A stretch of DNA of 6,107 nucleotides from Ruminococcaceae bacterium UBA3710 (GCA_002371985.1 DFHZ01000169.1:1-6107), one strand, 5' to 3'; counted from the stretch's first letter, positions 1 through 5,324 are shown. Program-made: numbers and translations. The notes: generated from the letters alone by a model not told the origin.

Positions 1-31
1 TATGTGCTAAACTATCTGTGTCAAGTTTCAT
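1..31 (-). CDS. tnpA: IS200-type Y1 transposase TnpA, N-terminal 10 codons (partial)
   Basis: The minus strand reads ATG at 31 followed by the residues MKLDTDSLAH, then leaves the window. This matches the characteristic opening of IS200-type transposases (MKxDTxSLAHTKWNCKYH in the family); only the first ten residues can be checked here. A strong ribosome binding site, AAGGAGG, ends 8 nt upstream (complement of 40-46), which fixes the start. TnpA of this family is a small (about 150-residue) HUH/Y1 tyrosine transposase that moves the element as single-stranded DNA. The catalytic HUH and tyrosine residues are outside the window, so activity cannot be judged. Identification rests on the N-terminus plus the matching left-end architecture. 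Confidence 0.7.
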   Translation of the reverse strand, partial: MKLDTDSLAH

Positions 32-38
32 ACTTGAT

Positions 39-98
39 TCCTCCTTCGTCTTTTTAGTTGTGGTTGGCAAACCTACTCCTATTTTAGACGAAGGAGGA
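39..98 (-). promoter_or_regulatory. tnpA leader hairpin hiding the ribosome binding site
   Basis: Bases 39-51 and 86-98 are perfect 13-bp inverted repeats separated by 34 nt; the loop contains a nested 4-bp hairpin (62-65 with 70-73). In the tnpA mRNA (minus strand) the whole AAGGAGG sequence lies inside the 3' arm of the stem, so a folded leader would block translation. Salmonella IS200 is known to repress tnpA through a comparable leader structure. Here the structure is seen in the sequence and the function is inferred. Confidence 0.65.
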
Positions 99-107
99 TA
101 TTTTTTC
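39..107 (+). terminator. Possible outward-facing terminator for an antisense transcript of tnpA
   Basis: On the plus strand the 13-bp stem (39-51/86-98) is followed by a T-rich tract, TATTTTTT, at 99-106. A plus-strand transcript starting inside tnpA would be antisense to its start region and could end here, like the antisense RNA known from IS200. The 34-nt loop is long for a classical terminator, and no antisense promoter can be seen because it would lie outside the window. Confidence 0.35.
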
Positions 108-131
108 CACTCATAGCTAAAGCTTTTTGGA

Positions 132-152
132 ACTACCGGCACTGCCGGTAGT
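132..152. repeat. IS left-end subterminal hairpin
   Basis: ACTACCGGC at 132-140 and GCCGGTAGT at 144-152 form a perfect 9-bp stem with a 3-nt loop (ACT). A short, GC-rich, tightly looped hairpin between the transposase leader and flanking DNA is what IS200/IS605 transposases bind at the left end. The guide and cleavage tetranucleotides cannot be assigned without the right end or an empty-site sequence. Confidence 0.55.
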
Positions 153-159
153 ATTCGAT

Positions 160-209
160 ATACAACAACAGACGGGCTTCATTATAGTGTTAGGAAAGCA
201 AGCCCGTCT
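160..209 (-). terminator. Terminator-like hairpin after tnpV
   Basis: AGACGGGCTT at 170-179 and its exact complement at 200-209 form a 10-bp stem with a 20-nt loop, starting 4 nt beyond the tnpV stop codon. Reading the minus strand, the stem is followed by GTTGTTGTATAT, a T-rich but interrupted tract. It is probably the natural 3' end of the tnpV transcript. The IS end begins immediately beyond it, so the original T-tract may have been altered by the insertion. Confidence 0.5.
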
Positions 210-213
210 TATA

Positions 214-585
214 TCAATTCATTATTATTTCATGATTAACTATTTCCTCCGCACAATTGCGGATGGAATTCATGCGGCGCACCCATTCCATTTGGTCTAT
301 GGTTTTTAGATGTTCGGTTATGCTTTCGGTTTGTTTCATTTGATTCACCAACTGAGAAAACATATCCTCTGCCTGACGGTCAATATCTTCAATGTGCTCA
401 TTCAGTTCGCCGGAAAGCATAAGTCCAGAATATGTAACCTTTTTATGATTTCGTAGATAGTCTAGATACATTAGCCCAAATCTACCGACTTTGGGTGATT
501 CCGATGCCTTCAGACAGGGATAATAGTAATCGCCTACGAGTTCGTAATCGAGTCCATTTGTTTCATCGTGAATAAATTGTTCCAT
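214..585 (-). CDS. tnpV: Transposon-encoded protein TnpV
   Basis: This 123-residue soluble protein matches the TnpV family (PF14198), accessory proteins carried by clostridial transposons such as Tn4451. Visible family features are the N-terminal DYELVGDYYYP segment (about 13-23), the central YLDYLRNHK region (about 40-48), and the C-terminal block EWVRRMNSIRN followed by AEEIV (100-116), which is the most conserved part. The molecular role is not established; a part in transposon excision or DNA handling has been suggested for the Tn4451 gene. I chose ATG at 585 because AAGGA (complement of 593-597) sits 7 nt upstream. A TTG two codons earlier, at 591, would leave only 1 nt of spacing. It follows the upstream small gene by 2 nt, so the two are almost certainly cotranscribed and coupled. 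No recombinase or relaxase gene of the parent element is present, so this is probably a stranded cassette. Confidence 0.85.
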   Translation of the reverse strand: MEQFIHDETNGLDYELVGDYYYPCLKASESPKVGRFGLMYLDYLRNHKKVTYSGLMLSGELNEHIEDIDRQAEDMFSQLVNQMKQTESITEHLKTIDQMEWVRRMNSIRNCAEEIVNHEIIMN

Positions 586-587
586 TT

Positions 588-758
588 TCAAATCCTTGCT
601 TTCTTTAATTTTGCATTCATTGTTTTGATTAACAAAACGTTGACATCCTCAATCGGCTTGTTTTCATCAATGTATTTTGACCTCGCCATATTGAGGCAAG
701 CAACTAATAGCCGCCATTCAAAATCCGTCAGTTCCAAAATTCGCTTTTGTTCACGCAT
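588..758 (-). CDS. Small conserved protein of unknown function, cotranscribed with tnpV
   Basis: A 56-residue protein beginning MREQKRILELTDFEWRLLV. I do not recognise a named family, but small proteins of this appearance are commonly placed directly in front of tnpV in Firmicute mobile elements (recollection, not checked). It is predicted to be helical and soluble, with an acidic and hydrophobic middle (DFEWRLLVACLN) and a basic tail (NAKLKKARI); there is no signal peptide or membrane segment. The start at 758 is fixed by a perfect AAGGAGG ribosome binding site 8 nt upstream (complement of 767-773). The frame is open a further 8 codons upstream, but that extension overlaps this site and has no site of its own. 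Its stop lies 2 nt before the tnpV start, implying one transcript and possibly a shared role. Confidence 0.7.
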   Translation of the reverse strand: MREQKRILELTDFEWRLLVACLNMARSKYIDENKPIEDVNVLLIKTMNAKLKKARI

Positions 759-780
759 AAATATCGCCTCCTTTGGCATC

Positions 781-810
781 ATTGTACCAATAAGAAGGCG
801 TCAGGTCGAA
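781..810 (-). promoter_or_regulatory. Candidate promoter for the tnpV pair
   Basis: The minus strand carries TTCGAC (complement of 805-810), an 18-bp spacer and TACAAT (complement of 781-786), preceded by TGG, which resembles an extended -10. Transcription would start close to the AAGGAGG site, giving a leader of roughly 15-20 nt. The -35 is a poor match, so the call rests mainly on the -10 and its position. Confidence 0.35.
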
Positions 811-861
811 TGTGCGAGGTTTTAAGTATTGTAATCGCTTCGGTATTTTCTTGAAAACTTG

Positions 862-889
862 TTGATAGGTATCAAAATTGATGTATAAT
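862..889 (+). promoter_or_regulatory. Candidate plus-strand promoter with a dyad over the -35
   Basis: TTGATA at 862-867, a 16-bp spacer and a consensus TATAAT at 884-889. The -35 is half of a perfect dyad, TTGATA-GG-TATCAA (862-875), which could be an operator. It would transcribe the small reading frame starting at 914 and possibly the sugar operon, although no terminator or further promoter separation is certain between them. Confidence 0.4.
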
Positions 890-1048
890 AAAAACAGAAA
901 AAGGTGTATTTTTGTGATGCTGCTTGTGGGGCTTGTAACCGTGCCCTTTGGGAGCACAGTTTATGTGCCCCCCGTTTATGATGAGTGATGCGAGATTGAT
1001 ATCTTGCCATTATTAGAGGAAACAACGCTTATAGAAAATAATGTTTAA
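881..1048 (+). pseudogene. Small hydrophobic reading frame interrupted by one TGA
   Basis: One frame runs from ATG at 881 to TAA at 1046-1048 with a single internal TGA at 986-988. The first part (35 codons) has a basic start (NKNRKR, residues 3-8), a hydrophobic stretch (IFVMLLVGLV) and a proline/tyrosine-rich end, which together look like a signal peptide or membrane-anchor start. The second part reads CEIDILPLLEETTLIENNV and also looks protein-like. Initiation is unclear: ATG 881 overlaps the candidate -10 and has no ribosome binding site, while GTG 914 has an AAAAAGG 9 nt upstream. I do not recognise the product. It may be the decayed remnant of a small gene, or the coding appearance may be chance. 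Nothing shows that the TGA is recoded. Confidence 0.3.
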
Positions 1049-1119
1049 AAAATTGTGATGATCTGTCAATATTATACAAATGATACTGCAACGGTATGTT
1101 ATTATGACAGTTTGACATT

Positions 1120-1148
1120 TTGCTATCAGTAAATGCATTTTTAATAAT
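1120..1148 (+). promoter_or_regulatory. Candidate promoter of the sugar operon
   Basis: TTGCTA (1120-1125) and AATAAT (1143-1148) are separated by 17 bp and lie about 57 nt before the GTG start at 1205. A better -35 word, TTGACA at 1112-1117, has no -10 at a usable distance. The 1049-1204 interval holds nothing else I can name. The assignment is weak. Confidence 0.3.
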
Positions 1149-1204
1149 CTGAATAATTACGGGTCATCGCAAATCAAAAAGTAACTGATAACGGAGAGAT
1201 ATTT

Positions 1205-1507
1205 GTGGCAGAATTATTTGAAATTATTATGATTGTAAGCTTTGGTGCGTCTTGGCCTATGAATGTTTTAAAATCCTATAGGGCAAAGACTGCCAAAGGT
1301 AAAAGCTTAGGATTTTTATGTTTGATATTTTTCGGATACATTGCAGGTATTATATCAAAGTTGATTAACGAAACATATATGGCTTCTTTTAATCAGAAGT
1401 GGTATGTGCTTTTCTTCTATGTGTTGAATTTAATAATGGTTGGTATGGATTTAATTTTATATTTCAGAAACAAGCAATTGGATAGAAAGGCAGAACTAAA
1501 TGATTAA
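1205..1507 (+). CDS. SemiSWEET-like small sugar transporter (PQ-loop/MtN3 type)
   Basis: A 100-residue membrane protein with three hydrophobic segments (about 5-22, 36-53 and 66-87), the size and layout of bacterial SemiSWEETs, which dimerise to form a passive sugar carrier. Helix 1 has SWPMN (16-20), where family members carry a proline-glutamine-like kink. The loop KTAKGKSLGF (28-37) matches the usual basic loop before helix 2, and helix 3 contains Asn75, the position type that contacts sugar in characterised members. The C-terminus is basic and probably cytoplasmic (FRNKQLDRK). Translation starts with GTG, with GGAGA 7 nt upstream. The stop overlaps the next gene by 8 nt, so it is tightly coupled to the hydrolase. 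The substrate is unknown; the neighbours suggest a sugar, uronate or deacylated oligosaccharide. It could also belong to another PQ-loop group. Confidence 0.75.
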   Translation: MAELFEIIMIVSFGASWPMNVLKSYRAKTAKGKSLGFLCLIFFGYIAGIISKLINETYMASFNQKWYVLFFYVLNLIMVGMDLILYFRNKQLDRKAELND

Positions 1508-2246
1508 GGAAAAGGATATTACTTTTAATAGTAATGGACAACAGTTGGATTTATATTTGCCTGATTCAGGAAATATCAAAGCAATTTTTCTGTTTTTTCA
1601 CGGCGGTGGAATAGAAGAGGGCTCAAAGGAAGACGCTATTAGATTTGCAGAGTATCTCACAGATAGAAGTATTGCTGTTGTAAGTGCGAATTATAGAATG
1701 TATCCGAATGCAGAATTCCCTGATTTTTTGTATGATGCCTCAGATGCGGTGAATTGGATATACAACAACAAGGTAAAGTTTAATAATTGTGGTAAACTGT
1801 TTGTCGGCGGAAGCTCAGCAGGAGGGTATATATCAATGATGTTGTGCTTTGATAACAAATATCTTGAAAAACACGGCATTAAACCTACGGATATTACAGG
1901 ATATATACATGATTCCGGTCAGCCGACAAGCCATTATAATGTATTGAAATTTTCAGGCATTGATTCAAGACGCATTATTGTTGATGAGCGTGCACCGCTG
2001 TATTTTGTAGGTATGCAGGAAGACTATCCGCCTATGATGTTTTTAGTTGCCGACGATGATATGCAAAACCGATATGAGCAAACAATGCTTATGTTATCAA
2101 CATTAAAGCATTTTGGATTTAACGAAAATAAAGTTAAATTTAAACTTATGCACGGCAAATATTGTGCTCACTGTTCCGCAGTTGATAAAGATGGAATAAG
2201 TATTTTTGGAAAAATTATTTTTGATTTTATAAGTGAGATGACTTAA
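1500..2246 (+). CDS. Alpha/beta hydrolase, esterase/lipase type
   Basis: A 248-residue cytoplasmic protein of the alpha/beta-hydrolase fold-3/COG0657 type. HGGG at 34-37 gives the oxyanion hole, ANYRMYPN at 63-70 is a family landmark, and GSSAG at 104-108 is the nucleophile elbow with Ser106. VADDD at 183-187 is the likely acid site, and His218 (MHGK) or His224 is the catalytic histidine. No signal peptide is present, so it acts inside the cell. Members next to sugar genes are often acetyl- or other short-chain esterases on sugars; that role is inferred here. The ATG at 1500 has AAAGG 9 nt upstream and lies inside the end of the transporter gene. The following SGNH-like gene begins 3 nt after its stop. 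Two different esterase folds side by side suggest that a multiply esterified substrate is handled in steps. Confidence 0.85.
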   Translation: MIKEKDITFNSNGQQLDLYLPDSGNIKAIFLFFHGGGIEEGSKEDAIRFAEYLTDRSIAVVSANYRMYPNAEFPDFLYDASDAVNWIYNNKVKFNNCGKLFVGGSSAGGYISMMLCFDNKYLEKHGIKPTDITGYIHDSGQPTSHYNVLKFSGIDSRRIIVDERAPLYFVGMQEDYPPMMFLVADDDMQNRYEQTMLMLSTLKHFGFNENKVKFKLMHGKYCAHCSAVDKDGISIFGKIIFDFISEMT

Positions 2247-2249
2247 ATT

Positions 2250-2978
2250 ATGAAAATACTTTCAATCGGTAACAGTTTTTCGGAAGATGCCCATAAATGG
2301 CTACACGATATTGCTTTGACAGATGATTTTTCTATTGATACGACGAACCTGTATATTGGTGGCTGCAGTTTGGAAGCACACTATAACAATTTAATAAAAG
2401 ATGTTCCGGTATACGCAATGCAGGGAAATTCGGGCGATTTTATTAAAAATGTTTCAATCAAAGAAGCACTTGAAAGTGATAAATATAATATTATCACTCT
2501 TCAACAGGTAAGCGGTTTGAGTGGAAAACCAAAGACATATTTACCGTATATTACCAAACTTTCAGATTTCGTCAAAAGCGTTCAGCCGGAATGCGAAATA
2601 TATTTGCACAGGACATGGAGTTACGAAATTGACTCAGAGCATGATGATTTCAAAAGGTACAATTGTAATCAAATCGGTATGTTCAAAGAGATTTGTTCTG
2701 CTACGGAAAAAATTGCTGATATGATAGGTGCAAATATTATCCCTGCCGGAGATGCAATTCAAGAATTGCGTGATAAATCACATAGTTTTAGGTACAAAGA
2801 CGGAGGCTTGTCTCTTTGTAGGGATGGATTTCATTTATCCCTTAATTACGGAAGATTTACTGTGGCTGCAGTGTGGTATAAAACATTAACAGGAAGACAG
2901 GCAAACATAAATCGTTTTCAAGATTTGAGACCGGAATTTGATTTATCGTTGCTTGATGAAATTATGCGTTTTGTATAA
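2250..2978 (+). CDS. SGNH-hydrolase-like protein (DUF4886 type)
   Basis: A 242-residue protein without a signal peptide. Block I is ILSIGNSFS (3-11) with the likely nucleophile Ser9. Block II carries GG at 37-38, and LQQVSG at 84-89 occupies the place of the block III residues. RDGFHLS at 191-197 gives the DxxH pair, Asp192 and His195. This arrangement, especially GNSFS near the N-terminus and DGFHLS near the end, fits the DUF4886 branch of SGNH/GDSL hydrolases, which remove acyl groups from carbohydrates among other esters. The real substrate is unknown. The start follows the previous stop by 3 nt and has only a poor ribosome binding site (AAGTGAG, about 12 nt upstream), so translation probably depends on ribosomes arriving from the upstream gene. 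Confidence 0.75.
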   Translation: MKILSIGNSFSEDAHKWLHDIALTDDFSIDTTNLYIGGCSLEAHYNNLIKDVPVYAMQGNSGDFIKNVSIKEALESDKYNIITLQQVSGLSGKPKTYLPYITKLSDFVKSVQPECEIYLHRTWSYEIDSEHDDFKRYNCNQIGMFKEICSATEKIADMIGANIIPAGDAIQELRDKSHSFRYKDGGLSLCRDGFHLSLNYGRFTVAAVWYKTLTGRQANINRFQDLRPEFDLSLLDEIMRFV

Positions 2979-3041
2979 TAAAGCAAAAATATTATTTGTT
3001 GAATGATATTTGTATATATTATATTTTATAGTAGAATTACA

Positions 3042-3599
3042 ATGGATAAACTCATCCCCGTAGTGGTAATAAAAGAATTAAGTGAAACAGATAAAATACT
3101 TACTGCACTTAAAAACAGCGGTATTAACTGTGCTGAAATTACATTCAGAACCGCTTGTGCGAAAGAGGCAATTGAATACGCAGTTAAAAACTATCCCGAT
3201 ATGAATATCGGTGCAGGAACAGTAATAAATGCAAAGCAATGCGAGGATGCACTCAAAGCCGGTGCAAAGTTTATTGTATCGCCCGGATTATCTGTTGCAG
3301 TTGCAAATATCTGCAAAGATAGAAATATACCGTATTATCCCGGTTGCGTAACACCAACCGAAATTATGCAGGCATTAGAACTTGGTATAACAACCGTTAA
3401 GTTTTTCCCTGCTAATGTATACGGTGGCTTAAAGGCATTAAAAGCCCTTTCGGCACCGTTTCCGCAGGTTAAGTTTATACCTACCGGCGGAGTAGATAGA
3501 AGCAATATCGACGAGTTTTTAGCCTTTGATAAAATAGCCGCTATTGGCGGTAGTTTTTTTGTAAAAGAAGCACTTGATAAAATGGAGGCAGGAGAATAA
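3042..3599 (+). CDS. eda: KDPG aldolase (2-dehydro-3-deoxy-phosphogluconate aldolase), short form
   Basis: Class I aldolase that splits 2-keto-3-deoxy-6-phosphogluconate into pyruvate and glyceraldehyde 3-phosphate; some members also cleave 4-hydroxy-2-oxoglutarate. Counting from ATG 3042 (185 residues), the hallmarks are PVVVI (6-10), AEITFRT (31-37) with catalytic Glu32 and Arg36, GAGTV (57-61), SPG (80-82), VKFFPAN (119-125) with Schiff-base Lys120, PTGGV (147-151) and phosphate-binding GGS (169-171). The family is usually about 205-215 residues. Here the N-terminal helix before the first strand is missing, and only 14 residues follow GGS. I prefer 3042 because the upstream extension from 3003 is a hydrophobic, atypical sequence; neither start has a clear ribosome binding site. 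The 63-nt gap before it is AT-rich and might hold its own promoter. Its stop shares one base with the kinase start. All active-site residues are present, so it may still work. Confidence 0.85.
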   Translation: MDKLIPVVVIKELSETDKILTALKNSGINCAEITFRTACAKEAIEYAVKNYPDMNIGAGTVINAKQCEDALKAGAKFIVSPGLSVAVANICKDRNIPYYPGCVTPTEIMQALELGITTVKFFPANVYGGLKALKALSAPFPQVKFIPTGGVDRSNIDEFLAFDKIAAIGGSFFVKEALDKMEAGE

Positions 3600-4618
3600 T
3601 GAAAGTAGTAACATTCGGTGAAATAATGTTAAGACTTGCCCCTAACGGCTATTATAGATTTTTTCAAGACGACCAACTTCAAGCAACTTTCGGTGGCGGT
3701 GAAGCAAATGTTGCAGTTAGCCTTGCTAACTTCGGTCTTGATAGTACATATGTAACAAAACTGCCTGACCATGCAATAGGTCAGGCAGCAGTAAACAGTC
3801 TTCGTTATTTCGGTGTAGATACCTCTAAAATCACAAGAGGCGGAGAAAGGGTAGGAATTTATTATCTTGAAAAAGGTGCATCGCAGAGAGGCTCTGTTTG
3901 TATATATGACCGTAAGTATTCTGCTATCCAACAAGCAACAACTAAAGATTTTGACTGGGACGATATATTTGACGGCGCCGATTGGTTCCACTTTACCGGT
4001 ATTACTCCCGCACTTGGAGAAAACCTTGTAGAAATTTGTAAAACTGCCTGTAAGAAAGCAAAGGAAAAGGGAGTAAAGATTTCCTGCGACTTAAATTACA
4101 GAGGAAAACTCTGGACAAGAGAAGAAGCAAGAAAAGCAATGACCGAACTTTGTAAATATGTAGATGTTTGCATATCTAATGAGGAAGACGCAAAAGATGT
4201 TTTCGGCATAGAGGCAGAAAACACAGATATTACCGGCGGAAAACTTAATAAAGAAGGATATAAGAGCGTAGCAAAACAACTTGCAGAAAAATTCGGTTTT
4301 GAAAAAGTCGCTATTACACTCAGAACTTCTATAACAGCAAGTGATAACAACTGGGCGGCAATGCTTTATGACGGAAACGACTATTATTTTTCAAAAGAGT
4401 ATAAATTACATATCGTAGACCGTGTAGGCGGAGGAGATAGTTTCGGAGCAGGACTTATCTATGCAATTCTCAATGGTAAATCAAGCAAGGATACAATAGA
4501 ATTTGCCGTAGCGGCATCTGCACTTAAACACTCTATCGAGGGCGACTTTAACAGAGTAACCGTCAAAGAAGTAGAAAAACTCGCCGGTGGCGACGGCTCA
4601 GGTAGGGTGCAGAGATAA
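3599..4618 (+). CDS. kdgK: 2-keto-3-deoxygluconate kinase (PfkB family)
   Basis: A 339-residue ribokinase/PfkB-type sugar kinase that phosphorylates 2-keto-3-deoxygluconate to KDPG, the substrate of the aldolase encoded just before it. FGEIMLRLAP (6-15) and FGGGEANVAV (31-40) form the N-terminal sugar-binding signature. CDLNYRGKLW (163-172) matches the KDG-kinase D-x-N-x-R region, SNEEDA (193-198) is a PfkB landmark, and RVGGGDSFGAG (275-285) is the second PfkB signature with catalytic base Asp280. Length is normal for the family. The start uses GGAG sites at 3584-3594 that lie within the last codons of the aldolase gene (stop and start read TAATG), so the two are translationally coupled. The C-terminal GGDGSGRVQR tail looks intact. 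A closely related kinase specificity, such as another keto-sugar, cannot be excluded, but the aldolase partner makes KDG the best guess. Confidence 0.9.
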   Translation: MKVVTFGEIMLRLAPNGYYRFFQDDQLQATFGGGEANVAVSLANFGLDSTYVTKLPDHAIGQAAVNSLRYFGVDTSKITRGGERVGIYYLEKGASQRGSVCIYDRKYSAIQQATTKDFDWDDIFDGADWFHFTGITPALGENLVEICKTACKKAKEKGVKISCDLNYRGKLWTREEARKAMTELCKYVDVCISNEEDAKDVFGIEAENTDITGGKLNKEGYKSVAKQLAEKFGFEKVAITLRTSITASDNNWAAMLYDGNDYYFSKEYKLHIVDRVGGGDSFGAGLIYAILNGKSSKDTIEFAVAASALKHSIEGDFNRVTVKEVEKLAGGDGSGRVQR

Positions 4619-4621
4619 ACG

Positions 4622-4670
4622 AAATGTTTTTATATAAATATAATATAAATATAAAAAAGCATTTTTGTTT
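4622..4670 (+). terminator. AT-rich terminator after kdgK
   Basis: AAATGTTTTTATAT (4622-4635) can pair with the A-rich segment ending GCATTT (about 4649-4663), with a T-G wobble and a one- or two-base bulge. T-rich sequence follows immediately (4662-4671). It starts 4 nt after the kdgK stop. The stem is almost all A-T, so it is a weak but well-placed terminator for the operon. Confidence 0.5.
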
Positions 4671-4700
4671 TAAATTGATTGTTTCATTATCACCTTTATA

Positions 4701-4738
4701 GAGCGTCCGGGGCAGCGTATAAGGCTGTTCGGGCGCTC
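4701..4738. repeat. GC-rich hairpin in AT-rich DNA
   Basis: Bases 4701-4716 and 4724-4738 form a long stem with G-T wobbles and one bulge around a 7-nt loop (GTATAAG); the outer arms are GAGCG and CGCTC. No T-tract follows on the plus strand, and the minus side continues TATAAAGG, so it is not a standard terminator. It could be an unrecognised interspersed (REP- or MITE-like) repeat, a structured RNA or a protein-binding site. It differs sharply in composition from the sequence on both sides. Confidence 0.5.
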
Positions 4739-4739
4739 A

Positions 4740-5060
4740 CCACAATTAAACATTTACAAAAAAATAAATATTATAGCAATAAAAATTAAAAAATGGGTTT
4801 TTCAATAGTTGAGGTAAAGTGTAAAACAAAATACTATTTATTGCTTTATTGTGCCTGATTTCTTTTGTTTCTATCTTAAAACAACAGGAAATAGTATGTT
4901 TTCATATGAATTATGATGTTTGTTTCATTCAACATATATTATAATAATTTTAAGAGAACGGTAGAAATATGTCTGTACTATAGGTTTTTAGTATATCTAA
5001 AAAAATGAAATTGGTATTAATATGATATTAGATGGAGTTGAACATGCATCTCATTATACT
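4740..5060. other. AT-rich intergenic stretch without a convincing gene
   Basis: I see no reading frame with coding character here. TATAAT at 4940-4945 has only a 14-bp spacer to TTGTTT (4920-4925), so it is a poor promoter. A start codon at 4969 is followed by a stop after four codons. Fifteen codons from ATG 5022, opening MILDGVEHASHY, lack a ribosome binding site. The stretch may be old, decayed DNA at a rearrangement point. Confidence 0.5.
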
Positions 5061-5087
5061 TTGAAATAAGGATTGTAACTATATAAT
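5061..5087 (+). promoter_or_regulatory. Candidate promoter of the structured leader
   Basis: TTGAAA (5061-5066) and consensus TATAAT (5082-5087) with a 15-bp spacer, shorter than ideal. Transcription would begin near 5094 in GGGGGATT and run into the hairpin-rich region in front of the sigma-like gene. Confidence 0.4.
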
Positions 5088-5128
5088 GGATTGGGGGATT
5101 AGATAGTTTCTTACACTTGTTTACTGTA

Positions 5129-5154
5129 GCACCTGATTTTAACGAATCAGGTGC
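5129..5154. other. Perfect 10-bp hairpin
   Basis: GCACCTGATT (5129-5138) and AATCAGGTGC (5145-5154) enclose a 6-nt loop. There is no T-tract on the plus side (ATTTGAAAA), and the minus side is also not T-rich. If the promoter at 5061-5087 is used, this is the first stem of the leader RNA, about 35 nt from the 5' end. It could alternatively be an end structure of a mobile element. Confidence 0.5.
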
Positions 5155-5324
5155 ATTTGAAAACACGGCTTTGCAAAATTTGTTGTCATTTTTGGTCGCG
5201 AAGCACAAAATTTTAAAGTTTTGTATCGAACGCAAAAAGAGAGAAAAAAATGCGGTTTCGGTACTCTTTGTAAACAAGCAACCCCAAAAAAGTCGAAAAA
5301 GACTAAATATTGATAAATTGTGTA

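Larger units (their letters stand above)
1..165 (-). mobile_element. IS200/IS605-like insertion sequence, left end only (partial)
   Basis: Three things in the right order support this: the first ten codons of a TnpA-like transposase (minus strand, start at 31), a long hairpin over its ribosome binding site (39-98), and a short perfect hairpin at 132-152. In IS200/IS605 elements the ends are not inverted repeats but subterminal hairpins that the Y1 transposase recognises as single strands, and the left end lies upstream of tnpA. The outer boundary cannot be placed exactly. It should lie between the hairpin foot (152) and the next hairpin (starting at 170), so 165 is an estimate. The rest of the element lies beyond the left edge, so completeness is unknown. 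Confidence 0.7.

Noticed and set aside
157..170. 14-nt word GATATACAACAACA also present at 1757-1770 inside the hydrolase gene
   Set aside because: One copy encodes ordinary residues of the hydrolase, and the flanks share nothing. It is most likely chance in AT-rich sequence rather than an attachment-site duplication.
127..309. Plus-strand reading frame of 60 codons over the tnpV end
   Set aside because: It lies antisense to tnpV and across two hairpins, has no ribosome binding site, and looks like a shadow.
759..957. Minus-strand frame ending in residues RTFDLTPSYWYNDAKGGDIYA
   Set aside because: The tail looks faintly protein-like, but it overlaps the candidate promoter and the ribosome binding site of the 56-residue gene, and its upstream part is low-complexity. 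I cannot tell a gene remnant from chance.
1112..1117. Consensus TTGACA as the -35 of the sugar operon
   Set aside because: No acceptable -10 lies 16-18 bp downstream; the nearby TTGCTA/AATAAT pair fits better.
2979..3041. Frameshift hypothesis for the missing aldolase N-terminus
   Set aside because: I read all three forward frames of the 63-nt gap, and none encodes an aldolase-like N-terminal helix.
3629..3991. Minus-strand 120-codon frame inside kdgK
   Set aside because: It is antisense to a strongly recognised kinase and cysteine-rich with no family resemblance, so it is a shadow frame. The same applies to the minus frames at 4091-4350.
5116..5278. 9-nt inverted repeat CTTGTTTAC (5116-5124) and GTAAACAAG (5270-5278)
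   Set aside because: It is too short and too far apart in AT-rich DNA to claim element ends, and there is no flanking target duplication.
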